NCBI RefSeq assembly: GCF_963576675.1
Contig: NC_088913.1
Coordinates: 88,597,001-88,661,000 of the forward strand
Reading direction: 5' to 3'
Length of the DNA stretch: 64,000 bases
Source: Euphorbia lathyris
Taxonomy: Eukaryota > Streptophyta > Magnoliopsida > Malpighiales > Euphorbiaceae
Shown: positions 10,405 to 22,059 of the stretch, in pieces
How positions within the stretch are numbered: the first letter of the stretch is position 1
Layout: every line of letters begins with the position of its first letter
Program-made: the position numbers and the translations under genes
Notes under the pieces: generated by a model
What the model was told of the DNA's origin: nothing
Seen by the model: only the letters and a program-made list of their open reading frames with translations
Databases searched by the model: none

Positions 10405-12050
10405 TGTAATACCCAATATGTTGAATCTAAGTTTAAAGCATAATTTAACTAAATTAAGATTTAATTAGGGCTAACTTGTAAGTTATAATTAGTTTTGGAT
10501 AACAAATTTTATATTTCTTTTCAATGAGGGACTAAACAGCACTTTACCCTATATTAAAGAAAGGATACTCACCTCAATTCGACATCTTCTTCTCCTTCTT
10601 GATGATCTCCATTGCTCTTCCATTTTCAAATCACCATAACTCTCTCAATTCTTAACCGTTTTCTACGTTCCATATACCGAAACGAAGCTCTCATCATGTA
10701 GTTCAAGTTTCGGTAAGTTTTAGGAAGTGATTTTATGTGTTTCAAGAGAAGTCAAGGGAAGAAAATTCGTCACTTTGGCTGCCCCTTCTATTTCTTCATT
10801 TTCTGCTCTTCTTTTCGCGATTCTAACCCTAAAAACGGACTCAGAAGGTCAGAAAACCTTTGGATAGGTCGATAATTGGGGCATGCAAGAGTGATTTTCC
10901 ATTGATCGGAGACTCGCCGGAAAACCGACAATCTTCTCCAATTTTCAACTTTTCCGGTTAAATTAGAAGTTTTGAAGGTGTTTCTAGGTCAATGATAGTG
11001 TAAGGAGTAAGGTGGTGTAACCGGTTTCTTCATTTGTTAAACTCGAGTTTTCCGACCGGCGGATTCCGGTGAACGGCTCCGGTGAGGTACGAAATTTGAT
11101 AGAAAATTTTCCTTTTTATTCCAGAACACTCTAAATAGCTTTTAAAGCAATTTTAATTCTTGGACCATCATCACATTATCACATTATGTATTGTTTGGCC
11201 TCTATAAATTATAGAAGTGAATTGGTTAATTAGAGGTTAAGGAAATTATGTTGTTTATGGTACAAGATTTATATTTAGAGTATAAATTACATAAATTTCA
11301 GAATTATAAGTTGAGATTTTATTAATGATGAATTAGTTTGATAATATATAATTAATTATAAAATTGTCGGATGATTGATGTTCAACCGGGTTGATAAATT
11401 GCAGTCTATAGAGTCCCGGTTTAGACTTTGGATATTTTCGAATATAGAAGTGTATTTTATTGCAGGGTTGACCTAGTTAATACTAGGGGGAATGTCCGTA
11501 TTACAGAGGAGATTCTGCCGAATTTTTGGTAGAATCTCCGTAAAACACAATTAATTAATTCAAATATTATAATTTCTAAGCATAGATAGATTCTAAATAT
11601 ATTTTTTACCTTTTAGATACACATCCGATAGGAGGAGGAGCTCCACCAGAGAGCTAGGATTGTCAGCTAGGAGTCACCAGTGAGTTAATTATATGTTATG
11701 CATTTTTAATTTAGCATTTGTATTCATAATAAATGATTTCATGATATTTCAAGTAAAGTATTATTTTTACTTATAAAAGTGTCTTATTGTTTATAATAAT
11801 TTATACGTAATTATTTATGGATAAATACGTGTTATGGACATGCTTCCTGGTGAGCGGCATCAGGACCTTGTGCGCACAGGTACTATCGGGTTATTGGATA
11901 TTGATGATACTAATGTTGTGAATGTTGTGATATATGGATAAACTCGGTTGAGATATTCTCGGGCTATTTGATATGTGGATTTTGGATTTAAGTGAGGCTG
12001 GGTACGGAATCGGTTGAGTGATATATGGACAATGATTTTGTTCATTGTCG
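10405..12050 (+). repeat. Probable LTR-like sequence (solo LTR or fragment)
   Basis: It starts TGTAATACCC, a start common in plant Ty3/gypsy LTRs of the chromovirus kind. It continues as non-coding DNA with a T/C-rich leader and an AGGAGGAGCTCCACCAGAGAG segment near 11630. No ORF of retroelement type lies beside it. The right end is not defined and no target-site duplication was found. Confidence 0.4.
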
Positions 12051-12457
12051 TTTAGGCAGTACCTAGGCGGTGCCAAGGAGGTCTAGGCGGAGCCCAAGCG
12101 GCTGAAAATCATCTAGAAATCAATAAAACGCTTAGAGGGACTAATCATAAAAAGTTGGGGAGGATTCTCGATTTTGAACGCTTAAACGATCCAGACGGCC
12201 TTCGTTTCGAACAGTGGAAATTAAATACTAATTCATCTTCTCTATCTAGGCTGCACTAATTTACTTGCGTTACTCTATAAAAAAAACCAACTAAATGCCC
12301 AATTACCGGTCCCATTTTAGTTGTGGATGGATACTCATTCTAACCCGATTATTAATTCCAACAATTATAATAACTCATAATTAATATACAAAAATATCTT
12401 AATACATATTCATATAAATTCCATATATTACATTTGATCCGATATTATCCGAATAAG

Positions 12458-12527
12458 ATTATAAACAAAACAACATTGTAAGAGGATTAAATCCATTTAT
12501 ATCAAATCCTCGTTTAATTCATTAAAA
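12458..12527 (+). promoter_or_regulatory. Conserved upstream block of Bet v 1-like copy A (diverged)
   Basis: This is the most diverged member of the block found before every copy. It still reads ATTTATATCAAATCCTCGTT and TTAATTCATTAAAA in the same order as the others. A MITE begins about 5 bp after it and separates it further from the gene. Confidence 0.5.
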
Positions 12528-12532
12528 TGGTT

Positions 12533-13009
12533 GATGGGTCCCCTGAACTTTTAAAGTATCTCGATAGCCCCCTGAACTTATATAAAATGTTCAGTTAGCC
12601 CTCTGAACTTGCATAAAACGTAATCAATTGACCACTCGGTTGCAAAAAAAATAAGATAAATGCGAAAGATATATTCCACGTGTCTTAGAATGTTATTACA
12701 TACTTCAAGAATAGAGTAAAAATGAAGTTATTATTTGCTCAACTATCAACCTTGTATTCTCTAATATTACAACCGTAATACCCCGATCTTGATTGTTTTA
12801 CTTTTTTTTTAAACGCGTGCAATATATTTTCCGCATTTAACTTACTTTTTTACAACCGAGTGATCAATTAATTATGTTTTACGCAAGTTCAGGGGGCTAA
12901 CTGAACATTTTATGCAAGTTCAGGGGGCTATTGAGACACTTTGAAAGTTCAGGGAGCTAATCAACTATTTTGGACAAATTCAGGGGGCAAATGATGTATT
13001 AAGCCTTTA
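12533..13009. mobile_element. Foldback MITE in the upstream region of copy A
   Basis: Long inverted arms carry the same sentence in opposite strands: CCCTGAACTTTTAAAGT..., AAAATGTTCAGTTAGCC... and ATCAATTGACCACTCGGTTG on the left, their complements at about 12860-12995 on the right. The right arm is longer (it ends GATGTATTAAGCC), so the left tip seems lost. A relative lies at 48376-48886 and fragments lie at 39280 and 55675. Confidence 0.75.
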
Positions 13010-13509
13010 ATTATTCTTTTATCATATATTTTCTCCATTTTTGTATGTGTTGTTTTAGGGTCATTAATTTATTACTTTTTACATGACGTTTTGTATGACT
13101 GATTCTTTTGACAGTATTTCCTCATGTTTTCCTTATTCATGGTTAAAGAGGTTTAAATTTAATGTAAATAATTTTAATTAAACCATAATAATTTAAAAGA
13201 AAAGAATTTTTATATGAAAAATAAAGTTTTGGAAGAGATTTATTATGAGTAAATGATGTGTAATCAATGTGTTATTTATTTTAGTAAAACAAACGTTAAA
13301 CAACGATTTAAAAAACCCATAAGGAGTAATTATTTAATCTAAGTACTCGTTACCATCTATGATTGGTGAGATGAATATGTGTTGTATACACTGTGAGTTC
13401 AATAACATTTGTGTGTGTGGGAGGAAGTGTGTCAGAGATTAAAATAAGATCTATGATTGAGTTTTATCTATTAATTTGAACTTTTAGCTTAATTGGTCCG
13501 TTTCCATTA

Positions 13510-13675
13510 CGGATGACAATGAGTACTGTACGCGGATACCCGATACTATCTGATCCTAATTGGACTACCCGTACCATGTATAAAAGAGTATGAGATCAAA
13601 ACCATACCCGTTAGGGTAATAAGATGGGTATGAGAATACCCCTAGGATACCCGATACCCATTACCCGCCATAAAT
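13510..13675. mobile_element. MITE fragment (GATGACAATGAGTACTG family)
   Basis: The sequence matches the left part of the longer element at 20145-20712 upstream of copy B (GCGGATACCCGATACTA, GGGTATGAGAATACCCC). The right arm is missing here. Because A and B share it at the same relative place, it was probably present before they separated. Confidence 0.65.
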
Positions 13676-13796
13676 TCTAGGCTTTATACATTGTTCACAT
13701 TAACTCTCAAATCACTATATAAATACTTGATTAAGTTGCAAATTAACCATAGATCCTATTAAGTAGTACTAATATTGAAACATTAAAAACTAAATT

Positions 13797-13971
13797 ATGG
13801 ATTTCAAAACCTCTGGCGAAACTACTTTCCTACGTAACGCAAATCCAGAAGATCTACGTATTTTTTACAAAGAAGTTGCGGTTAGACTCCCTATCTTACT
13901 GCCTCAAGTTTACAAGCGAATTACTAAGATCACCAATAATCCACCTACTTTCGTCGTCGAATATGCTCAAG
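13797..13971 (+). pseudogene. Bet v 1 / MLP-like copy A, exon 1 only
   Basis: Exon 1 is open and ends at a GT donor (CAAG|GTAAAC) after 58 codons plus one base, exactly as in copy B, with which it is nearly identical. A TATA box lies at 13716-13725, about 75 bp before the ATG. The intron matches that of B (14040-14370 against 21260-21600) and then breaks off at about 14371 into unrelated repeat DNA. No exon 2 with the KTET...KITYKVIAGDVLDHY signature follows before gene B. A complete protein of about 158 residues cannot be made, so this is a truncated copy despite an undamaged first exon. Confidence 0.82.
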
Positions 13972-14374
13972 GTAAACTATTTAATGATGTAATTTTATTT
14001 TCTAGTGCAAGAAATAATAAAATTTAGTTTTGAGGCTAAACAATAATTCATCTATAATGTACGAATTAGAAATTTTTTAACTCAATATTTTCAATTAGAA
14101 GCAAATAAATTGGTTAATAAAAACTTGAAACTAAAGCTTTGTCATACTCATATGAAGGTATTGCTCATAGAGAATTTCATAGTAACTCTTTCTTTAACCT
14201 TCAAAATTCTCCCGAAACTTTGATATTAAAATATCGAATTCATTAAGAATCAAGTGATTCAATACAGGGAGAACATGCGTTTAAATAGGTAAAAAAAGTC
14301 CTAATGCAGAAATTAATTCTAGATAAAAATCGAAAGGAAAATCCTAATTGGCAACAAAATCCGAAAGCTAAATG

Positions 14375-15302
14375 GAAAGGTTAAAAAACGTCTAAAAAAA
14401 TGAATTTGTAAAAATAAGGGCCATTAAACTCCAAGAAAACCTATGAACAATCGTGAATGAGGTATGTATTACTCCTACTTTTTCAAAAATAGTCCCTAAA
14501 TCCCTAAAGCACAACCCTTAAACCCAGCTTTTCGTCTGAATCGCTTCTCCTAATCGCAACTCATAAATCAACTGAAACCAATAAATCACAAATCTGCAGG
14601 GAAAACCCCTAAATCGAAAATCGCAGAAAAAAGATCAAGGCGATTAAATTCTCAAGGTTGATTTGGATTCGATTTGGCTTCCAAAAAATTTACGACCTAA
14701 GTTGTACCAATTCTAAAAAACTTACTATTGGAGAACTGAGGGGAAGAAGGTTTCAAATGTCAGATGTTGCAAAGGTTAGGGATTTTAGGATTTTGAGGGA
14801 GAAAAAAAATTGCGGTGTTAAGGAATTTTTGGGTTCTAAGGGAGAAGAAGTTTAGGTGTGAGGGAGAAGAAGTTGAATGATATAGGTTTGAGATTCCAGA
14901 AGAAGCTTATGCATTTTTTGGAGTTTCAATGCCGGAGATAAGGGCTTTCGGTTTTTAGAGTTTCAACTAGTTTTTGACCCGTGCGATGCACGGATTCATC
15001 TTAATATATAAATATTAACAAAAATATAATTAATAATTACAATTAATGATATAAAAAAGGAGGAAGTGACACCTCAGTTCCATCGTTACTGTTTTATATT
15101 ATATATAGATATGCAAATAAATAGAGAGATTTTAGGGACTAATTTAAATTATGTAGAACTTTTAGATATAGATATGCAGAGAATTAGAGAGATTTTAGAG
15201 ATTAATTTAAATTCTGTAGAACTCTTAGATATAGTACGGATAAAATAATCTTTTTATAAATAAATATAATAATATAACTAAAGTTAATATATTATATTTT
15301 TT
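14375..15302. other. Repeat DNA replacing the second half of copy A
   Basis: No gene is supported. 14375-14960 is unique-looking AT-rich DNA with a short open stretch that has no recognisable domain. At 14975-14995 there is a near-palindrome CCCGTGCGATGCACGG, which occurs near the ends of some plant repeats. 15040-15300 is a copy of the repeat also at 15863-16280, with 60-63 bp internal repetition (AATTAGAGAGATTTTAG). Confidence 0.5.
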
Positions 15303-15855
15303 AGGGTAATTAATTTATTAGTCCCTATATTTTGACAAAACACACTGTTTAGTCCCTGTATTTTAAAAAACACATGGTAAGGTCCCTAACATTTTTCTCA
15401 ATGAACTGTTTAGTCCTTCCGTCTGTTTGTTAGATTTTTTTTTACCGTTTATGACTTCGGAAATGACTAAATTACCCTTTACTATTTACCTTCAAACTTT
15501 AGAAGAGGAAATCCAATTTAAAAGAAGAACCTATTTGTATGGAGAACAAGAAAAAAAAAGACCCAATGCTTACGAATTTGAACGATTAAGAAGAAAATCA
15601 AGAAGAAGAACACTAAAGTTGATTTCAGATGCATTAGAGTTTAAAGCAAAGGAAAAGAAGAACGCAAATCCAAATTGACTAACAAAATCTTCATGAGAGT
15701 CTAACGGCAGGGACTAAAAAGTTCATTGAGAAAAACGTTAGGGACTAAACAGTTCATCGCGAAAAAGGTTAGGGATTTTATCATGTGTTTTTGAAAATAC
15801 AGGGACTAAACAGTGTGTTTTGTCAAAATATAGGGACTAATAAATTAATTACCCT
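15303..15855. mobile_element. Foldback element with perfect 62 bp or longer inverted ends and 7 bp target duplication
   Basis: The left end AGGGTAATTAATTTATTAGT and the right end are exact inverted copies for at least 62 bp. The similarity continues with gaps for about 130 bp. ATTTTTT flanks both sides (15296-15302 and 15856-15862). The repeat it entered exists without it near 16195 and 8695. The middle has an 83-codon open stretch rich in Arg and Lys with no known domain; it is probably chance. Confidence 0.85.
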
Positions 15856-15862
15856 ATTTTTT

Positions 15863-16280
15863 ATTAGTAAAAAGGGAGGAAGTGACACCTCAGCTCCATC
15901 GTTACTGTTTTATATTATATTATATATAGAATATAGATATGCAGAGAATTAGAGAGATTTTAGGGATTAATTTAAATTATGCAGAACTTTTAGATATAGA
16001 TATACAGAAAATTAGAGAGATTTTAGGGATTAATTTAAATTATGTAGAACTTTTAGATATAGATATGCAGAGAATTAGAGAGATTTTAGGAATTAATTTA
16101 AATTATGTAGAACTCTTAGATATAGTACAGATAAAATAATCTTTTTATAAATAAATATAATAATATAACTCAAGTTAATATATTATATTTTATATTATAT
16201 TTTTTATCAGTAAAAAAGGAGGGAGTGACACATCAGCTCCATCGTTACTGTTTTATATTATATATAGATAGATTGCAAAG
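15863..16280. repeat. AT-rich repeat with 63 bp internal tandem units
   Basis: Three units of 63 bp lie between 15939 and 16130 (core GAGAATTAGAGAGATTTTAG). Flanking text (CAGCTCCATCGTTACTG, TTTTATATTATATATAG) recurs at 8740, 15075 and 16240. Because 63 is a multiple of three, the units give an open frame, but the composition and spread of the repeat argue against coding. Confidence 0.7.
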
Positions 16281-16774
16281 AGAGAGATAAAAGGGAGTTG
16301 AATATTTTCTTTTTTCTTTTTTTATTTTCTTACAAATTATATTATATTTCCAAATCAGCGTATATAGTTTGTAAATTTTAATTTTTAATTTGCCACATGT
16401 CATTGGGCCAGTCTATGTATCAGATGGTTTTGGAGGGGTTAACTTTCCATTCCAATTTGGTTAAATCTTACTAAATGAAATAGATGAAAGGTTAAATACG
16501 ATCAAATAATAGGTCAAGATTAAAAGCACAAATTTTGAATAGGTTAAGGGTCAATTAATACTTTAAGCCAATAATTTATAAATTTATATGCTTTTATACA
16601 TTAATTACCCGGTCCTTGTATTCTTAGAAATGATTTAGTCAAATTCTTTAATTAATTTGTTAAAGTCAATGATTAAAAACAGAAATTCTTTTAGTCAAAT
16701 TAAATGGTCAAATTTTTTAATTCCCTTAATTCTTTTTGTTCGTTTTTTTTATTTATTTAAATATTTCTCTCGTC

Positions 16775-16782
16775 TATAAATA
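16775..16782 (+). promoter_or_regulatory. TATA box of the six-exon host gene
   Basis: TATAAATA is followed by a CT-rich leader (TCTCTCAATCTCTCTTCTTC), typical of plant 5' UTRs. The ATG at 16914 lies about 135 bp downstream. Confidence 0.65.
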
Positions 16783-16913
16783 CCCCTCTAGTTTCACATC
16801 TCTCTCAATCTCTCTTCTTCTCTCAACACAAATTCTTGAAAAGAAAAATAAGCTTCAAAAACATCGAAGTATTGTTCTCACCAAATTTTTCTTGCACATT
16901 CCCCGATAGTTCC

Positions 16914-18922
16914 ATGGATAGATCATCCTTAAAACAATCATTCACATATAATGAGCAGAGATCAAATAGTTATGTTGCTAGTGATTCCTCCAAAACATCA
17001 AATTGTGCTACACATAATCATCTCGAGTCCTGTTTTGGGCATGAAATTCGGAAAAACAAGTTGCTGAATCTACATATTAGTGTTTTGAGAAAACTGACAC
17101 CTTCTTTTCTTCGATTGCCAACCCCAAGACTAGGATACTTCGATTCTGTAAGTTTTATATCGAAATATACATTTACTGTTTTTCTACTAGCCGAACATTA
17201 TCTAATGTTTTAAATAAACAATTTTCTGTTACAGGAAAAATCTGTTGGATTACCACCAAATACAGGTTGGATATATATATCTTTCTTTCCCAATTTGATT
17301 GAATTCTTGATTCAAAAATACAAGAGAGAATTTCTTTATTGGATTTTTCTGATTTTGTGAAATTACCCATTTCTAATGTTTTTTTTATGAACCCATTTCT
17401 GATTTTCGATAGCTATTTCGCCATATATGTTAAGTCCCAATATCATATAATAATTTAACAACTAGGAAAACTCTTTCCTAATTAAAACACAATTCCTTGT
17501 TTTCTAAGGATTTCCATAATCTTGATTAGAAAAATTTCTCTAATCTTAATTAGAAAAATATATCGTATCTTAATACACTCCTTCAATTAGAAAAATTTCC
17601 CTAATCCTCCTTAATTAGAAAAATATATCCCATCCATAGTTATCAAAATAGGACCGGTCAGAGAATCGAAAAAAACAAATAGTCAAGGTTAGAAGTTTAA
17701 CTAGGGTTCAATCGAGGTTCAACCAGTGTTAAAAATTATGTCAAAATTATATTTATACTCGCATTTAATCTTATAATATAGTAAAATATTAACTATATTT
17801 ATAAAAGTTATACTAATATAATAACATTTATTTAATATCAAAACATGATATTTTGAGATATGAAATTAATAAATATAAAAATTGAAAAAAAGAAATACTT
17901 TTGAAACTAAACAGTTATTATTTTTATTAATATTATTTAGATATTGTAAATAATAGGATATGTATTTTATAATTCAATTTAAATTATTTAATTTTCTTGC
18001 TCCTATATTAATTGGTATTACTTGCACATCCATGTTTTTTAAGCCCTTGGTTTTGCCGAACTTCCAGATAGGAGGGAGAAGGTTGTCCTTCAGAACATCG
18101 AAAATCGTCCTGATATACTTCAACGTAGAGGGAAAGAGTCATCCGAATCAGGACTCTTGTTCGATCCTCGCAAGAGTTTGACATGGAATAGTGCATTCTC
18201 TAATAGTCCGGGTATGATATATAAGTAGTAAAAAATGCAACTTTTGTACAACTTTCAATTTCATATTAAACTAATGTTTTTTTTTCTTTTTTCTTTTTTG
18301 TATTCTCAGGACTTCTGGATCTCAAAGAATTGTCTGAGACTCTTAATGTTCAACTTTTAGATAATATATCAGATGAAAATACACGAGAAGATTCTGAATC
18401 AAGCAAATCTTCAAAAGTGAATATTAGTGATTTTCGGAAAAGTTTAGATTGGGATGCTTCCTTTTTTACAAGTGCAGGTACTCTTTACATACTAACTTTA
18501 CATGCTTCACAAGTCCGAGTTTTTGATTTTTCATTTACCAGAAAAGCTTAAATTGATTATGCTTGTAATAATTCTTAGGATTGTTGAATGCTGAAGAATT
18601 AGCAATTATAAATATCGTGTTCAAAAGCCTAGATTGTAAACAAAATTCTTCATCGAAAGTTGCAACTTCAACTTCCAAACTCCAAAAGAAAAAATCGAAT
18701 GGTTCGTCTCGCATTCAGGTAAGTTGTCATGTTGTTTTGTTCGATGTCAAGTGAATTGGTTTTTCTATTGAAACAAACAGTGAGTTCTGATAAGTAACTT
18801 TACATTTTGCTGAATGTATAAAGAATGGTGCACCAAGCGGAGATTCAGGTTCATCTCGTGAGCCACCGAAGATATCTAGCCATGCTAAGCCTTCACGAAT
18901 TCTTCGGAGGAAAAAGGCCTAG
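16914..18922 (+). CDS. Six-exon host gene, about 271 codons, with a duplicated Ser-Leu-x-Trp motif
   Basis: The exon model is 16914-17147, 17235-17265, 18068-18211, 18310-18477, 18579-18718 and 18824-18922 (TAG). Every junction has GT-AG and the phases agree (0,1,1,1,0), giving one open frame of 815 bases plus stop. I chose ATG 16914 as the first ATG after the TATA box. Exon 1 ends in LRLPTPRLGYFDS. Exons 3 to 4 give KSLTWNSAFSNSPG then LLDLKEL, and exons 4 to 5 give KSLDWDASFFTSAG then LLNAEEL, both split by a phase-1 intron at the same Gly. Plant proteins of unknown function carry SLAWDxAFFTS and LRxPSPxxGFFD motifs like these. The C-terminus is basic (RILRRKKA). It is probably a host gene and not part of a transposon; its function is unknown. 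Confidence 0.72.
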
Positions 18923-19388
18923 CCAAGTTAGTGAAGCTATAAAGTCTGCCACTGGTTAAATCCTAATAATCAAGATTCAAATTCAAAATATTATAATGTA
19001 ATTCATAATTTTTCCAATAAATGTGGAATTAATCAATATAGCAATATAAATATTTGAGAAGATAATAGGAGATAATAAGCAAAATAACAAATGTTCTTAA
19101 TATTTATGATAAATTCCACTTTAAACTCTCATCGAGGTCTCTGATTTGTCCAGACTTTGAGAGTGGGTAGACCTACCCTTACCTAAATTTTTTCTTACCA
19201 AAAATTTAGTACCCATCCGTAATTCGATCTTAATTTAATTACTGTACATTTTTACCCGTTCCATTTTAGTTGCGGAGGGACACCAATTCTAACTCAACTA
19301 ATAATTCCAATCCAACAATTATAATAACTCGTGATTTATAAAATATCTTAATTCATATACGTATAAATTCCATATATTATCTGAATGA

Positions 19389-19442
19389 GATTATATACAA
19401 AGCCACATTTTAATTCATTTATGTCAAATCCACGTTTAATTC
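19389..19442 (+). promoter_or_regulatory. Conserved upstream block of copy B
   Basis: It reads ATTATATACAAAGCCACATT and then ATTTATGTCAAATCCACGTT before TTAATTCA, the same order as in C, D, E and F. It lies about 1.58 kb before the ATG because a SINE and a MITE now sit between. Confidence 0.65.
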
Positions 19443-19720
19443 AGATAATATGGCCAATCTTCACAAGTTTTAATTATTTTTTTGTCATATATATTTTCTC
19501 CATTTTGTATGTATTGTTTTAGGATTATTAATTTATTAATTTTTTTTTTTTTTATCACGTGTTGTATTACTGATTCTTTTGACAGTATTTCCTCATATTT
19601 TCCCTTAACAGAGGTTTAAATTTAATGTAAATAATTTTAATTAAACCATAATAATTAATAATAATTAAAAAGAAAAAGACTTTTTATATGAAAAATAGAG
19701 TTTTAGAAGAGATTTATTGC

Positions 19721-19914
19721 GAGCCTTGGCGCAACGGTAAAACGTTGTTGTCGTGTGACCAGAGATCACGGGTTCGAGTCTTAGGAGCGGCCTCTTGGCA
19801 ATTAAATTGGCAAGGGAAGGCTTGCCCCCAATACACCCTTGTGGTGGGAACCCTCCCCGGACCCTCGCTCAGCGGGGACGCGTAATGCGACCGGACCGCC
19901 CTCCGGACCGCCCT
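19721..19914 (+). mobile_element. Au-like SINE
   Basis: The head is tRNA-like, GAGCCTTGGCGCAACGGTAA, with box A and a box B (GGTTCGAGTC at about 19772). A body follows with CCTCTTGGCA, AATACACCCTTGTGGTGGGA and CCCCGGACCCTCGCTCAGCG, ending CGGACCGCCCTTT. Order and text match the Au SINE family known in many flowering plants. The same position upstream of copy A (about 13240) lacks it, so it arrived after A and B separated. It depends on LINE enzymes for movement. Confidence 0.85.
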
Positions 19915-20144
19915 TTAGTGTAATCAATATGTTATTTATTTTAGTAAAATAAATGTTAAACAACGAATAAAAAAACCCATAAGGAGTAATTATACTTCTT
20001 ATGGGTTTTTTTATTCGTTGTACAAGCGGTGAGTCCAATGACATTTGTGTGTGTGGGAGTGTGTCAGAGATTAAAATAAAATCTATAATTGAGTCTTAAT
20101 TATTAATTTGAACTTTTAGCTCAATTGGTTTGTTTCCATCACGG

Positions 20145-20712
20145 ATGACAATGAGTACTGTACGCGGATACCCGATACTACCTGATCCTAATTGGACTAC
20201 CGTACCCTGTATAAAAGAGTATGATATCAAAACCATTACCTGTTAGGGTAATGAGATGGGTATGAGAATACTTCTAGGGTAATGGGACGGGTATGAGAAT
20301 ACCCCTAAGGTACTCAGTACCCGTTACCCGCCGTAACTTTTTTATATATAAAAAAATATTATTGTTTTTTAGATGTAAAATATAAAATTTGAACTTAATC
20401 TTTTTGTTCTTCAACCATTGAATAATATGACTAATCTATTTTATCCTTATTGATTAAGGTTCAATTTGTTCAATTTTTAGATGAATGATTTATTAAATTC
20501 ATACTTCGTTAAATTTGTAATATTTTTATTTATTTATTCTTAACGGATAAATATACCAGTGGGTACCCGCGAATTAAATGAGACGGGTATGAGATGCAAA
20601 ATGTATACTCATTAGAGTAATGGAACGAGTTCGGGTAATTAAAAAATAAACAAGTAAGGGTTTGGGATTTGACTACCGGCGGATACCCTACCCGTTGCCA
20701 TCGAGTTAATTT
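20145..20712. mobile_element. MITE of the GATGACAATGAGTACTG family
   Basis: The left end GGATGACAATGAGTACTGTA and the right end (CGGCGGATACCCTACCCGTT, then GCCATCG) are imperfect inverted arms with repeated GGGTATGAGAATACCC units inside. It lies in the upstream region of copy B. No ORF is seen. Confidence 0.65.
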
Positions 20713-21022
20713 GCATCAATTTGAACTTAACCCACAATATAATTTGTATAATCTATCTTTTCATAATAGATAGATTGTCAAGAGATAGTATGTGTAATTA
20801 CATGCATTGCATTTTGCATTAATGGTGATCCTAAAACGTTATAAAATCATGTACATTTCTGATAAGGAATTTATAGAGTCTCAATCATTAATTACTTAAG
20901 TCATGAATTCTAGGCTTTATACATTCTTCACATTAACTCTCAAATTACTATAAATACTTGATTAACTGCAAATTAAGCGTAGATCCTAGTAATTAGTATT
21001 GAGACATCAAAAATACTGAATT

Positions 21023-22048
21023 ATGTCTTTCAAAACCTCTGGCGAAACTACTTTCCTACGTAAAGCAAATCCAGAAGATCTACGTATTTTTTACAAAGAA
21101 GCTGCAGTTAGACTCCCTATCTTACTACCTGAAGTTTACAAGCGAATTACTAAGGTCACCAATAATCCACCTACTTTTGTCGTCGAATATACTCAAGGTA
21201 AACTATTTAATGCTGTAATTTTATTTTCTAATGCAAGAAATAGTAAATTTTAGCTTTGAGGCTAAACAGTAATTCATCTATAATGTAAGAAATAGTAAAA
21301 TTCTAAATCAATATTTTCAATTAGAAGCAAATGAATTGGTTACTAAAAACTTGAAACAAAAGCTTTGTCATATTTATACGAAGGTATTGTTGATAGAGAA
21401 TTTCACAGTAACTCTTTCTTTGACCTTCAAAATTCTCCCAAACTTTGATATTTGGAAAATATCAATTTCATTAAGAATCAAGTGATTCAATACAGGAAGA
21501 ACATGCATTTAAATAGGTAAAAAAAGTCCTAAACACAGAAATTAAGTCTAAATAAAAATCGAAAGAAAAATCCTAATTGGCGACAGATTCGAAAAGCTAA
21601 AGGCCTTAGAATATCGGTTTTCATGAAAAATAGGATCCAAAATCGCAAAATCCCAACAGAATTTACTAATTTTCCATTAATTATTGCTTTTTGTACTAGT
21701 TAATTTATGATAAGCCTAATTTTTGTTTGTGGATAATTTTAAATAGGATGTCCAATCAAGACAGAAACTCATGTGGTAATAGATGATGATGAGGTGGTGC
21801 AACCAGTAACTCAAAAAATTACTTACAAAGTAATAGCTGGAGATGTTCTTGATCACTACTACGAGTCATTCCAATATACTATTACCGTCATTGATAATTA
21901 TGATTTGGTTCCGGCAGGTGGATGTTTTGTTAAAGCATCAAATGGAAGTTTAGTTAAAATTGATTATGAGTCCACCAAACAAAATGTCCAAGCTGGTCCA
22001 GCTATCTTGGAATTTTATGTTGGGATCCTTGTTAAATTGGTTAGGTAA
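21023..22048 (+). CDS. Bet v 1 / MLP-like gene, copy B (intact)
   Basis: Exons 21023-21197 and 21747-22048 join through a phase-1 GT-AG intron of 549 bp to give 158 residues. The intron splits the Gly of the YTQG|CP segment, the place where Bet v 1 and MLP genes carry their single intron. Exon 2 has KITYKVIAGDVLDHYYESF, the central strand typical of MLPs, and ends ILEFYVGILVKLVR, the C-terminal helix. The fold is a cytosolic hydrophobic-pocket protein that may bind small ligands; the ligand is unknown. The Gly-rich loop of PR-10 proteins is missing. A TATA box lies at 20949-20956. B and A form one subgroup, distinct from C to F. Confidence 0.85.
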
Positions 22049-22059
22049 TAAAATAATAA

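Noticed and set aside
14658..14855. 65-codon frame near copy A
   Set aside because: It is short, in repeat-like DNA, with no domain, promoter or second copy.
15939..16139. Open frame with three 21-residue repeats
   Set aside because: It is a 63 bp tandem repeat inside a non-coding AT-rich repeat family found several times here.
19721..19795. Possible tRNA gene
   Set aside because: Box A and box B are present, but the acceptor arms do not pair well and the body and end match an Au-like SINE.
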